Notes under the pieces: model-generated
Told to the model about the DNA's origin: nothing
Databases searched by the model: none
The model's input: only the letters and a program-made list of their open reading frames with translations
Position numbers and translations under genes: made by a program
Shown: one piece after another, positions 49,447-58,795 of the stretch
How the letters are laid out: every line of letters starts with the position of its first letter
Position numbering within the stretch: the stretch's first letter is position 1
From: Candidatus Binatia bacterium
GTDB lineage: Bacteria; Desulfobacterota; Binatia; HRBIN30
DNA length: 64,000 nucleotides
Reading direction: 5' to 3'
NCBI GenBank assembly: GCA_023150935.1
Contig: JAKLJW010000022.1
Coordinates: 1 to 64,000 of the forward strand

Positions 49447-51416
49447 CTTGCGCAATGCTGCCGACGCCGGTTCGTGTCCTGCTTCTGCTCGCCGTTGCGC
49501 TGGCGGCAGGGCGCACCGCTCTGGCGGCGCCGGCCGGGTCGCCGGCCGAGTGGCCGGCTTACGGGCGTGACCCGGGGGGAACGCGCTACGCGCCGCCGAC
49601 CCAGATCGACAAGGATAACGTCGGCCGTCTCGAGGTCGCGTGGACATATCGCACGGGCGAGTTCGACGTGGCCCGGCTGCCGGCCTGGAAGAACTACGCG
49701 CTTCAGGTCACCCCGATCCTGGTCGACGGCACCATGTACATCTGTTCCGTCTTCGGCAAGGTGATCGCGCTCGATCCGGAAACCGGCGTCGAACGCTGGC
49801 GTTTCGATGCCCGCATCGATCCGGCGGCGGCGCGGGCCGAGCTTGCCTGCCGCGGCGTCTCGACGTGGCGCGAATCGGATCCGGCGTTTGCCGGGCTCTG
49901 TGCGCGACGTATCTTTTACGCCGCGGTGACCGGGCGGCTCTATGCCCTTGACGCCGCGACGGGAGCGCCGTGCGCCGATTTCGGCGCCGGTGGGCAGGTC
50001 GACCTGACGCAGGGCGTCGGTCCGGTGGAGGCGCGCATCTTCGGTGTGACCTCTCCTCCGGCCGTCGTCGGCGATGTGCTCGTGGTCGGTTCGGCGATCG
50101 GCGACAACCAGCGGGTCGAAGAGGCCCGCGGCACCGTGCGCGCCATTGACGTCCGAACGGGACGGGAGCGCTGGCGCTGGGATCCGATCCCGCGGCGTCG
50201 CGACGACCCGGCGCGGGCGACCTGGGAGGGCGACAGCGCCGATCGTACCGGGGCGGCCAACGCCTGGTCGATCCTCTCGGCCGACCCCGACCGAAACCTG
50301 GTTTTCGTTCCCGTCGGCAGTGCCAGTCCCGACTTCTACGGCGGCGAGCGCCGCGGGGCGAACCGCTGGGCGGACTCGGTCGTGGCCCTGCGGGCGTCGA
50401 CCGGCGAGCTGGTCTGGGGTTTTCAGACCGTCCACCACGACCTCTGGGACTACGACGTACCGGCGCAACCGACACTGGTGACGGTTCGCCGCGACGGCCG
50501 GGAGGTGCCCGCCGTCGCCCAGGCGACCAAGGTCGGGCACCTCTTCGTGCTCGACCGAGAGACCGGTGCGCCCCTGTTTCCGGTCGAGGAACGGCCGGTG
50601 CCGCCGAGCGACGTGCCGGGCGAGCAGGCATATCCGACCCAGCCCTTCCCGGTCCTACCCCGCCCGCTGGTGCCCCATGCGCTGCGGCCGGAAGATGCCT
50701 GGGGCCTCACTCCGCTGGACCGCGCCGCCTGCCGCAAACGCATTGCGGCCATGCGCGGCCGCGAGATCTTCACGCCGCCCGGGCTCGAACCGACGATCAT
50801 CTATCCCGGCAACGCCGGTGGGACCAATTGGGGCAGCGTGGCCTTCGAGCCGCAGCGCGGTTTCGTCATTGTCAACACCTCGCGCTTTCCGACCGTCGTG
50901 CGCCTGATACCGCGGGCGGACTATCCGGCCGAGAAAGCTGCCAACCCCGGACGCGAGGTCTCGCCGCAGGAGGGTACGCCCTACGCGATGCGGCGCGACT
51001 TCGATGCCCTGTTGTCGCCCCTCGGCCTGCCTTGCAACCCGCCACCCTGGGGCACCCTGGCCGCCGTCGACCTCGGCAGCGGCGAGGTGCGCTGGGAGGT
51101 CCCCCTCGGCACCGTGCGCGACATCGCGCCGGTCCCGATTCCGTGGGAGCTGGGGACACCGAGCATGGGCGGGCCGATGATTACCGCCGCCGGTCTGGTG
51201 TTCATCGGCGGTGCCATGGACAACTACTTGCGTGCCTTCGACATCGATACCGGCAAGGAGCTGTGGAAAGGCCGCCTCCCTGCCGGCGGACAGGCGACAC
51301 CGATGACCTATCAGCTCCGGCCGGACGGCAAGCAGTACGTCGTGATTGCCGCCGGCGGACACGGCCGTCTCGGGACGACGCTCGGCGACAGCATCGTTGC
51401 CTTCGCGTTGCCGTAG
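49443..51416 (+). CDS. PQQ-dependent dehydrogenase (quinoprotein)
   Basis: This 657-residue exported propeller enzyme has a signal peptide ending ALAAPAG. It contains repeated PQQ/tryptophan-docking motifs (YICSVFGKVIALDPETGVER; GKELWKGRLPAGGQATPMTY) and the large domain typical of membrane-free glucose/alcohol quinoproteins: VHHDLWDYDVPAQPTLV is a family hallmark, and GGTNWGS and LGTPSMGGPM follow. It oxidises a sugar or alcohol in the periplasm with PQQ and Ca, donating electrons to the respiratory chain. No cytochrome domain or PQQ biosynthesis gene is in the window. It is coupled to the TetR gene and lies 82 bp before the TonB receptor. Confidence 0.87.
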   Translation: MTCAMLPTPVRVLLLLAVALAAGRTALAAPAGSPAEWPAYGRDPGGTRYAPPTQIDKDNVGRLEVAWTYRTGEFDVARLPAWKNYALQVTPILVDGTMYICSVFGKVIALDPETGVERWRFDARIDPAAARAELACRGVSTWRESDPAFAGLCARRIFYAAVTGRLYALDAATGAPCADFGAGGQVDLTQGVGPVEARIFGVTSPPAVVGDVLVVGSAIGDNQRVEEARGTVRAIDVRTGRERWRWDPIPRRRDDPARATWEGDSADRTGAANAWSILSADPDRNLVFVPVGSASPDFYGGERRGANRWADSVVALRASTGELVWGFQTVHHDLWDYDVPAQPTLVTVRRDGREVPAVAQATKVGHLFVLDRETGAPLFPVEERPVPPSDVPGEQAYPTQPFPVLPRPLVPHALRPEDAWGLTPLDRAACRKRIAAMRGREIFTPPGLEPTIIYPGNAGGTNWGSVAFEPQRGFVIVNTSRFPTVVRLIPRADYPAEKAANPGREVSPQEGTPYAMRRDFDALLSPLGLPCNPPPWGTLAAVDLGSGEVRWEVPLGTVRDIAPVPIPWELGTPSMGGPMITAAGLVFIGGAMDNYLRAFDIDTGKELWKGRLPAGGQATPMTYQLRPDGKQYVVIAAGGHGRLGTTLGDSIVAFALP

Positions 51417-51498
51417 GGCGTAACGGCGGCACCGAGCACGGAGTCCGGGGCGCGAACCACGGAGCGCTAAACCCGAAACTCGGGCACGGACCGATCCC

Positions 51499-53601
51499 TT
51501 GATCTCACCGGATTGTGTCCCGGCGCTGTGCGCCGTCGTTGCGCGCTGCGCCCTGTTCCTGGCGCTGGCAGTGCCGGCCTTCGCGCAGGATGCCGAACGC
51601 GGCGGCGAACCGCGCACTCCGTTGCTGCTCGATTCGGTTACGGTCACGGCAACCCGCCTGCCGGAGTTGCTCGCCGACGTGCCGGCGGCGATCAGCGTGG
51701 TCGAGGCGGCCGATATCCGGGATGCCAGGCCGACCGTGAATATCGACGAATCCCTCGATCGAGTCCCGGGTGTCTTCGTGCAGAATAGTGGCAACTTCGC
51801 TCAGGACGTGCGCGTGCAGATTCGCGGTTTCGGCACGCGCGCCGGTTTCGGCACGCGCGAAATCAAAGTGCTGGTCGACGGCCTGCCGCTCACGCTGCCG
51901 GACGGGCAGACGCAGTTCGACGATGTCGACCCGGCGGCGATGGCCCGCATCGAAGTGGTGCGCGGCCCCGCCTCGGCGCTGTACGGTAACGCCTCCGGTG
52001 GCGTGATCCAGTTCTTTACCGAAGACGGACCGTCGACCCCGGGTGCCGAGCTGCGGCTGGTCGGGGGCTCTTACGGCCTCGGTAAGTACGTCCTCGAAGG
52101 TGGTGGGCCCGCGGGTCCCGTGCGGCTCTTTGTGCAGGGATCCTTCTTGCGGTCCGACGGTTATCGGCAGCACAGCGCGACCCGGAGCGGCATCGTGAAC
52201 GCCAAGTTGCGCTGGGACGTCGATGCGGACACGAAGTTGACCGTGCTGGTCAACGGCGTCGACGCGCCGGTTGCCGACGATCCGGGCGCACTGACGCGGG
52301 CGGAGGCGGATGCCGATCCGCGCCGGGCACGGGCGCTCAATGTCGCGCTCGACGCCGGCGAGGCGGTGTTGCAGGGACGTCTCGGCGCCGTCGTCGAGCG
52401 GCGCCTGCCGCTCGGCCGGCTATCCGGGTACGCGTACGGGCTCTATCGCGATTTCGAAAACCGCCTCCCTGTGCCCCCGACGACCCCGCCCGTGCAGGGC
52501 GGCATCGTGACGTTCTACAGGTTCAGTCCCGGTGGCGGCCTCCGCTACCTGGTGCCGGTGCGAGCCGGGGGCCGCGAACATCGGTTCTCTGTCGGGGTCG
52601 ACGTGCAGTATCAGGACGACAACCGGCGGCGGTTCGGCAACGACTTCGGCACGCGCGGTCAACTCGGCTTGCAGCAGCGCGAGAGCGTCACCGGCGTCGG
52701 TCCGTACCTGCAGGCGATCGTCATGCCGTTGGACGACTTCGAGGTGATGGCCGGGCTGCGTTACGACAACCTGCGCTTCGCCGTCGACGTTGCCGTGCCA
52801 TCCGGAAGCGGCGATTCCGGCTCCCGCACGTTCGAACACTGGAGCCCCGGGGGCGGAGTGCGCTACTCGCCGTGGCCGTGGTTGGCCGCGTTTCTCAATG
52901 TCGGTACCGCCTTTCAGGTGCCGACGACTACCGAACTCGCCAACCCTGCCGGAGCCGGATTCAATCCCGACGTCGAGCCGCAGACCGCCCTTAACTACGA
53001 GGTGGGGCTGCGGTACGAGACGCTGTGGCTGGTTGGTAACGCGGTCGGATTCTGGACCACTATCGACGACGAGCTGGTGCCCTACGAGGTGCCGTCGCAA
53101 CCCGAACGCGACTTCTTCCGCAACGCCGGCCGCTCGCGGCGTTACGGCCTGGAGCTCGACTGGCAGACGTACCTGCTGTCCGGTCTGCGGTGGAGCGGGG
53201 CGGTGACGCTGATGCAGGCCGAGTACGAGCGGTATGCGACCCCGCAGGGAACTTTCGACGGCAACTCGGAGCCGGGCATTCCCGACGCGGTCGTGTACCA
53301 GGAACTCTTCTACCGGCACCCGAGCGGCGCGTACGCGGGCCTGGAGGCGTTGGTCGTCGAGGGGTACCCGGTGAACGACGCCAATACGGCGCGCGCCCCG
53401 GGCTACGTTCGGATGACGCTTCGTGGCGGGTACGACATCCAGATCGGGCGCTGGCGCTGCGGTCCGTTCGTCGGCTTCGATAACCTGCTCGACCAGAACT
53501 ACGACGGCACGGTGCGCGTCAATGCGACCGGGAACCGCTACTTCGAGCCGGCCGCCGGATTCAACGTCTACGGCGGGCTCGGCGTCAGCGCGACGTTGTG
53601 A
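51499..53601 (+). CDS. TonB-dependent outer-membrane receptor
   Basis: This 700-residue receptor has a signal peptide ending VPAFAQ and a TonB-box-like VTVTATR at about 49-55. The plug domain contains VNIDESLDRVPGVFVQNSGN, FGTREIKVLVDGLPL and MARIEVVRGPASALYGNASG, and a 22-strand barrel ends in an aromatic C-terminal strand. Such receptors import iron chelates, vitamins, nickel or sugars. Clustering with a PQQ enzyme hints at uptake of a substrate or the PQQ cofactor itself, which is speculation. The only in-frame start before the signal is a TTG (51499), so the 5' end is uncertain. Confidence 0.87.
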   Translation: MISPDCVPALCAVVARCALFLALAVPAFAQDAERGGEPRTPLLLDSVTVTATRLPELLADVPAAISVVEAADIRDARPTVNIDESLDRVPGVFVQNSGNFAQDVRVQIRGFGTRAGFGTREIKVLVDGLPLTLPDGQTQFDDVDPAAMARIEVVRGPASALYGNASGGVIQFFTEDGPSTPGAELRLVGGSYGLGKYVLEGGGPAGPVRLFVQGSFLRSDGYRQHSATRSGIVNAKLRWDVDADTKLTVLVNGVDAPVADDPGALTRAEADADPRRARALNVALDAGEAVLQGRLGAVVERRLPLGRLSGYAYGLYRDFENRLPVPPTTPPVQGGIVTFYRFSPGGGLRYLVPVRAGGREHRFSVGVDVQYQDDNRRRFGNDFGTRGQLGLQQRESVTGVGPYLQAIVMPLDDFEVMAGLRYDNLRFAVDVAVPSGSGDSGSRTFEHWSPGGGVRYSPWPWLAAFLNVGTAFQVPTTTELANPAGAGFNPDVEPQTALNYEVGLRYETLWLVGNAVGFWTTIDDELVPYEVPSQPERDFFRNAGRSRRYGLELDWQTYLLSGLRWSGAVTLMQAEYERYATPQGTFDGNSEPGIPDAVVYQELFYRHPSGAYAGLEALVVEGYPVNDANTARAPGYVRMTLRGGYDIQIGRWRCGPFVGFDNLLDQNYDGTVRVNATGNRYFEPAAGFNVYGGLGVSATL

Positions 53602-53904
53602 CGGAACGGAGTTCCCAGCCCCGGGTCACCGGTTGCCGGTTCCGAAGGTGGGTTGGGGCATCGTGATCCGCGGCCCGGGGGGCGAGCGAACCGGCGGGAT
53701 AGACGGCGGTTCTGGACTTCTCGGCAAGACGGGACAAATCGGTGAGAGTCGGCAAATTTTCTTGCATTACGCCAAAAGCCGTTGGTAGGGTCGAACGACC
53801 CGGGAACGGTTGGCGTCGTCGTCGATGCGAGGTGCTCGGGGCGGGAGCAGCTTCTGGGCGAGGTCGGCTATTCTCCGACGGGGAGCACAAGGGAGTACTC
53901 GTAG
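53602..53904. other. Intergenic with a small inverted repeat
   Basis: No gene is seen. GGGTCG-AA-CGACCC at 53788-53801 is a perfect 6-bp inverted repeat, and a weak promoter-like TTGCAT lies about 26 bp before it. It may be the control region of the TPTE-repeat protein gene. Confidence 0.35.
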
Positions 53905-56499
53905 ATGTCATGCAGACGGTTGGGATTCGCCAGTCTAATACTGCCCGCATTCGTTCTCGCCGTGGCGGCGGCGGTCTGCCTTCCGGCTCCGGCGCAGGCC
54001 CAGACGTGCTGCGTCGATCGTGACGCCGACGGTGCGTGTGCCGGTGCGGATGATCCGCTGACGTGCACGGGACGTTTGCTGGTGGAAACCGACTTCCCGA
54101 TCGTTTGTCCGGCGGGTGCGGAACTCGACTGTCGCGTGATTGCGTTGACGGCGCGGCAACTAACCATTGCCGGCAGAATCCGGGCGAACGGAGTGGTCCT
54201 TACTTCGGATACCGGCTCTATCGATCTGCGCGGCGCCAACATCACGGTTAAGGGCAAGCTCGTCATCGACTCGGCCGACGACGTGGTCGCCGATGGAACG
54301 ACCGCTATACAGGGTGAGAGCCGCGGGCACCGTCTGGTGGCGCGCATTACGGTGCAGGCTGCGGGCGATATCGATCTCAGCGGTATGGCCCTGCTGGCCG
54401 GCACCGAGCTCAAGGTGATCTCGACCGGCGGCAATATCGTCGCCGCCACCGGCAACTATGAGAGCGGTCGTGCGGTGAGGATGGAAGCGGCTCAGGGCGC
54501 AATCGACGTCAGCGGTAGCGTCGTGCTCGCTAACCGGTTGATCGACGTGCATACCGCCCTCGGCATCGGGGCTAACGCCAGTACCTTGCAGGCGCGTGGT
54601 CCGCGGGGCGAAATCGGTATCGAAATGACCGGCGGCAGTGGTGACTTCACGGGCGCGCTGGTGAGCGCGGACCGTAGCGTGCGCGTCAGCGGGTTGCGTC
54701 AGGTCGACCAGGGGATCAATCTTGCCGGCGCGCAGGTCAGAACCTACCAGCGCGGTGAGATCGATTTGCGAGCGGCGGGAACCCTCGATCTCTCCGGTAG
54801 TGTGATCGAAGCGTCGGCGCCTGGGGACTTCCGTTCCGACGTCAAGCTGGCATTCCGCGAGCCGTTGTCCGGAACCCCGGCAAGTCTGATCGACCTCGAT
54901 GCGCCGGAGATGGTGGCGCTGGGCATGCCCCCCGCGGGTCCGCAAGACACTGCCGAGCTGGTTAGCGACTCATTTGTCGTGCCGGCGGGAATAGACGAGT
55001 TGCGGTTCCAGTACCTCTTCCTCACTAACGAGCTGGCCCCGAACCCTTCACATAATGACACGTTCACGGCCTACCTGATCAGTCCATCCACCCAACAGAT
55101 CATCCGCATCGTCGACACCAACGCCGAGTTGACGCCGGCGCTGACGCCGCTGACCGGTGCTGCCTATTCGACCGCCGTGTTTCAACTCGCCAGCCTCGAC
55201 GTGCGTGCGCTGGCGGGAACGGGAACCCCGGTTCAGGTCGCCTTTTCCGTCGAAGACGTTGGCGACTCGCGTGGCGCGACCGCGGTCCTGATCGACGACA
55301 TCGTACTGCGCAACCGTGCGACCGGTGCTGCCCTGCCGATCGGCCGCTTCGAAAGTGGCGACCTCACCGGCTTCACGATGAACCTCACCGCGGTGCGCGA
55401 TCCGTTCGGTGGGGTGACTCGCGGCCTTGGCGATGTCGACAACCCGCCCCTCGGCAACTTTCCCGGCGCCGAAGACAACGACGTCGCCAGCAATCGCTTT
55501 TTTGATACGGCGGTGCGTGCCCCCGAGGGCGCTGCCATGGCAGTCCTCGGCACGGGGACCGAGATCGCCGCGTTTGTTCAGGCGGTGCCGCTCAACCCCG
55601 GCTCGGTCACCATCCTCTGTGGTAATGGATTGATCGACGGCGGCGAGGCGTGCGACGACGGAAATCGTATCGGTACGGATTGCTGCAGCAATAGCTGCGA
55701 GATCCAGCCGTGCGTACCGACGGCCACACCGACGGCTACGCCGGCTCCGCCGACATCCACGCCGGCGCCGACCGACACCCCGACGGTAACGCCCACCCCC
55801 GGCGTTGGCGCCACGGACACTCCTGCGGAAACCCCAACGGAGACCCCGACCGGTCCGCCAGACACGCCGACCGAGACTCCCACCGAGACTCCGACCGGGC
55901 CGACCGACACCCCGACGGAGACTCCGACCGAGACACCCACCAACCCGACGGACACCCCGACGGAGACTCCGACCGAGACACCCACCAACCCGACTGACAC
56001 CCCGACGGAGACCCCGACCGAGACACCCACCAACCCGACGGAAACCCCGACGGAGACTCCGACCGAGACACCCACCAGCCCGACCGACACCCCGACGGAG
56101 ACTCCGACCGAGACACCCACCGAAGTGCCGACGGACACGCCGACCGAGACGCCGACCGCGGCTGCATCCGACACTCCGACCGAAACGCCGACGGAGACGC
56201 CCACGGGGGCCTCCACGGAGACGCCGACGGAGACACCTACCGAAGCGCCGACGGACACGCCGACCGAGACGCCAACCGCGGCTGCATCCGACACTCCGAC
56301 CGAAACGCCGACGGAAACGCCGACGGAGACACCCACGGAGACGTCCACGGAGACGCCGACCGAGGTTCCCACGGGAACTCCGACCGAGACACCCACTGAA
56401 GCCGCCACGGAAACCCCCACGGAGGTCCCAACCGAAACCCCGACTGAGATCCCGACGGAAACCCCGACGGAGACGCCTACTGAAACCCCAACCCCGTGA
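53905..56499 (+). CDS. Exported beta-helix protein with TPTE-repeat tail
   Basis: This 864-residue protein has a signal peptide of about 32 residues followed by a Cys-rich [13 protein letters not shown] start. Residues about 70-310 read as filamentous-haemagglutinin-like beta-helix rungs ([23 protein letters not shown]). Next comes a beta-sandwich of choice-of-anchor type ([20 protein letters not shown]), then a DUF4215-like cysteine motif ([22 protein letters not shown]). The last 260 residues are TPTE/TPTD/TPTN repeats. It is surface exposed or secreted. No C-terminal TM helix or sorting motif follows the repeats, so how it is anchored is unclear. Confidence 0.72.
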   Translation: MSCRRLGFASLILPAFVLAVAAAVCLPAPAQAQTCCVDRDADGACAGADDPLTCTGRLLVETDFPIVCPAGAELDCRVIALTARQLTIAGRIRANGVVLTSDTGSIDLRGANITVKGKLVIDSADDVVADGTTAIQGESRGHRLVARITVQAAGDIDLSGMALLAGTELKVISTGGNIVAATGNYESGRAVRMEAAQGAIDVSGSVVLANRLIDVHTALGIGANASTLQARGPRGEIGIEMTGGSGDFTGALVSADRSVRVSGLRQVDQGINLAGAQVRTYQRGEIDLRAAGTLDLSGSVIEASAPGDFRSDVKLAFREPLSGTPASLIDLDAPEMVALGMPPAGPQDTAELVSDSFVVPAGIDELRFQYLFLTNELAPNPSHNDTFTAYLISPSTQQIIRIVDTNAELTPALTPLTGAAYSTAVFQLASLDVRALAGTGTPVQVAFSVEDVGDSRGATAVLIDDIVLRNRATGAALPIGRFESGDLTGFTMNLTAVRDPFGGVTRGLGDVDNPPLGNFPGAEDNDVASNRFFDTAVRAPEGAAMAVLGTGTEIAAFVQAVPLNPGSVTILCGNGLIDGGEACDDGNRIGTDCCSNSCEIQPCVPTATPTATPAPPTSTPAPTDTPTVTPTPGVGATDTPAETPTETPTGPPDTPTETPTETPTGPTDTPTETPTETPTNPTDTPTETPTETPTNPTDTPTETPTETPTNPTETPTETPTETPTSPTDTPTETPTETPTEVPTDTPTETPTAAASDTPTETPTETPTGASTETPTETPTEAPTDTPTETPTAAASDTPTETPTETPTETPTETSTETPTEVPTGTPTETPTEAATETPTEVPTETPTEIPTETPTETPTETPTP
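55865..56499 (+). repeat. 45-bp coding minisatellite and related repeats
   Basis: From about 55865 to 56110 a 45-bp unit encoding [15 protein letters not shown] repeats about five times with very few changes. A longer duplicated block (encoding [20 protein letters not shown]) occurs at about 56130 and again at about 56247. Near-identity between units implies recent expansion by slippage or recombination. Confidence 0.75.
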
Positions 56500-56502
56500 G
56501 CT

Positions 56503-58701
56503 TTGGCCCCCGGGGGCGCGCACTTGAATTCGGCAGTGCCTCGATACGCACCCGAGAACGCGGCGCTCGCGAGAACGAACGGGAAGGATCCTCATCCCGG
56601 CGGAAGATGCCGTTCGCCCCGGGTCGGTGCGTTGATCGTCGGGTTGAGCCTGGTCGCCATCGGGCATGGCGCAAAGGCGGGGAACGAGCCGTACGTCTGG
56701 CGCAGCTACGGACCGACCAGCGGTGCGATTCTGGCCCTGGTCGCCGATCCCACCGATCCGCTAAGGGTTTACGCGGGGAGTGCCCGCGGCAGCATCTTTC
56801 GCAGCACGGACGGCGGCGAAACCTGGATGCTATCCAGCCTGCCGTTCACGGGCGTCCTGGCGGAAGTGCGTGCGCTGGTGGTCGATCCGATCGCGCCGGC
56901 ACTGGTCTACGCCGGGACTTCAGCCGGGGTCTTCAAGAGTGTCGACGGCGGTCGTACCTGGGCGCCAACGCGCCTGGGGGATCTCAATGTGCACGCACTG
57001 GCGATCGATCCTGCCGTGCCGGCAATCCTGTATGCCGGCAGCGACGAAGGTGCGCTCTACAAGAGCAGCGATGGCGGCGGTTCATGGGCGAAGGTCGCCG
57101 GCCTCGTGGCGAATCGGGCCGTGACCGCAGTTGCCGTGGATCCTCGGACGCCGTCCACCGTTTACGCCGGCCTCGACCGGGGCCGCGTGTTCAGGAGTAC
57201 GGACGGCGGTACGAGTTGGAATCATCCCGGATTCGACGGCATCACGGCGAACGAGTTCCGTAGTCTGCTGATCGATCCGCTGAGTCCGTCGACGCTGTAC
57301 GCCTGCTCGGAGCGCGGAGTATTTCGAAGCACGAACGCCGGCTTGACGTTCTTCCCTGCGAACAACGGGCTGACCTCGACCGACGCCAAGGCGCTCGCGC
57401 AAGATCCGCTTACACCGGCGACGCTGTACGCCTGGTCCGACGGTATCTTCAAGAGCACCGACGGCGGAAACTCGTGGAGGCGCAGCGGCCCGCTCGGTTC
57501 CGGCACCGCGCTTGCCATCCACCCCCTGGCCCCCGCCACGTTGTTTGCCGGCGGCGACGGGGTGCTCAGAAGCCGCGACGGGGGAGCGACATGGCGGAGA
57601 TCGAACCGTGGCCTGGCCGATAGCATCATAAGCGCCGTAGCCGTCAATCCGCGCACGCCGTCGATCCTGTATGCCGGCGGCAACGACGTCTTCAAGAGCG
57701 TCGACGGCGGCGGTAGTTGGCGTGCATTGCAGGCCGAGCTGCCGGGCTTCGTTACCGCTCTGGCAGTGGATCCCGCCGAACCCAGAACCGTCTATGCCGG
57801 TACCGGCCTTGGTGTGTATCGGAGCACCGATGAAGGCGTGCGGTGGTCGAGAGCCGGGCCCACTCGCTTCATTACTGCGCTGACCGCGAGTGTCACGACC
57901 CGCAACCTCATTTACGCCGGCACAGCGGATCAGGGTTTGGTGAAGAGCACCGATGGCGGCAACCGCTGGAGCCGCACGAACAGCTCGATGACCGAAGGGA
58001 CGTTCGTCAACGCAATAGCGATCGGTCCGGCCACTACCCCCGTACTGTTCATCGGTACCCAGAAGAGCTTTTACGGCAGCGCCTTCCGCAGTCTCGACGG
58101 CGGCTCGATGTGGGAGGTCTTGCCGATACCGCAGACGGCGACGCAACGGATCGACGTGCAGGCCATCGCCACGCATTCGCAAGGGCGGGGAGTTGTCTAC
58201 GCGGGAACCTCGGCGGGGCTGTTCATGAGCGAGGACGACGGTGCGACCTGGAGTGCGGAACTGCTGGAGGGTCGTTCCGTTGCGGCGCTGACCGTCAACC
58301 CGGCGCACCCGACGACACTGTACGCCGGTACCCCGGGCGACGGCGTGTTTGCGAGCGAGGACGGTGGCAAGGACTGGGAGGCTATCAACGACGGCTTGAT
58401 CAACGGCAACGTCGAAGCGCTGGCCGTCAATCCGTTGCGGCCCAGAACCCTGTACGCCGGCACTGCCGGGGGCGGCGTGTTCGTCTTCGGTCAGGTCCTG
58501 CCCTGCGACGGCGACTGTAACGGCGACGTCGAGGTTACCGTCGACGAGCTGCTGATCATGGTCAACATCACCACGGGCTCCGGTTCCGTCTCGCAGTGCC
58601 TGCAGGGAGACCTCAACGGCGATCGCGAAATAACCGTCGACGAGATCCTCGCCGCGGTAGCCGCCGGCTTGACGGGGTGCGAACGGCCCGGGGTCGCGTA
58701 G
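56503..58701 (+). CDS. Exported BNR/Asp-box propeller with EF-hand-like (dockerin-type) end
   Basis: This 732-residue protein repeats an element of about 45 residues (VYAGT--GVF-STDGG-TW) some 13 times. It resembles sortilin/xyloglucanase-like Asp-box propellers. The C-terminus has two calcium-loop motifs: CDGDCNGDVEVTVDELLIMV and LQGDLNGDREITVDEILAAV, a dockerin/EF-hand pair. A hydrophobic signal (VGALIVGLSLVAIGHGAKAG) begins at about residue 42 of the TTG-initiated frame; a GTG at 56536 is an equally good start. It begins 3 bp after the stop of the TPTE protein, so the two exported proteins are co-transcribed and perhaps form one surface structure. Confidence 0.75.
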   Translation: MAPGGAHLNSAVPRYAPENAALARTNGKDPHPGGRCRSPRVGALIVGLSLVAIGHGAKAGNEPYVWRSYGPTSGAILALVADPTDPLRVYAGSARGSIFRSTDGGETWMLSSLPFTGVLAEVRALVVDPIAPALVYAGTSAGVFKSVDGGRTWAPTRLGDLNVHALAIDPAVPAILYAGSDEGALYKSSDGGGSWAKVAGLVANRAVTAVAVDPRTPSTVYAGLDRGRVFRSTDGGTSWNHPGFDGITANEFRSLLIDPLSPSTLYACSERGVFRSTNAGLTFFPANNGLTSTDAKALAQDPLTPATLYAWSDGIFKSTDGGNSWRRSGPLGSGTALAIHPLAPATLFAGGDGVLRSRDGGATWRRSNRGLADSIISAVAVNPRTPSILYAGGNDVFKSVDGGGSWRALQAELPGFVTALAVDPAEPRTVYAGTGLGVYRSTDEGVRWSRAGPTRFITALTASVTTRNLIYAGTADQGLVKSTDGGNRWSRTNSSMTEGTFVNAIAIGPATTPVLFIGTQKSFYGSAFRSLDGGSMWEVLPIPQTATQRIDVQAIATHSQGRGVVYAGTSAGLFMSEDDGATWSAELLEGRSVAALTVNPAHPTTLYAGTPGDGVFASEDGGKDWEAINDGLINGNVEALAVNPLRPRTLYAGTAGGGVFVFGQVLPCDGDCNGDVEVTVDELLIMVNITTGSGSVSQCLQGDLNGDREITVDEILAAVAAGLTGCERPGVA

Positions 58702-58795
58702 CGCCTCCTTCGGTGTTCGCGGGCCGGCACCCGCCGAGCGCGGAAGCGGCCTTATCCCCGTCGGCAGGTATTCAGTGGTTCCGGACGCCTGTCGT

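Noticed and set aside
55700-56499. Regular repeats that could suggest a CRISPR array
   Set aside because: Units are directly abutting, in frame, and encode TPTE peptides; there are no unique spacers or cas genes.
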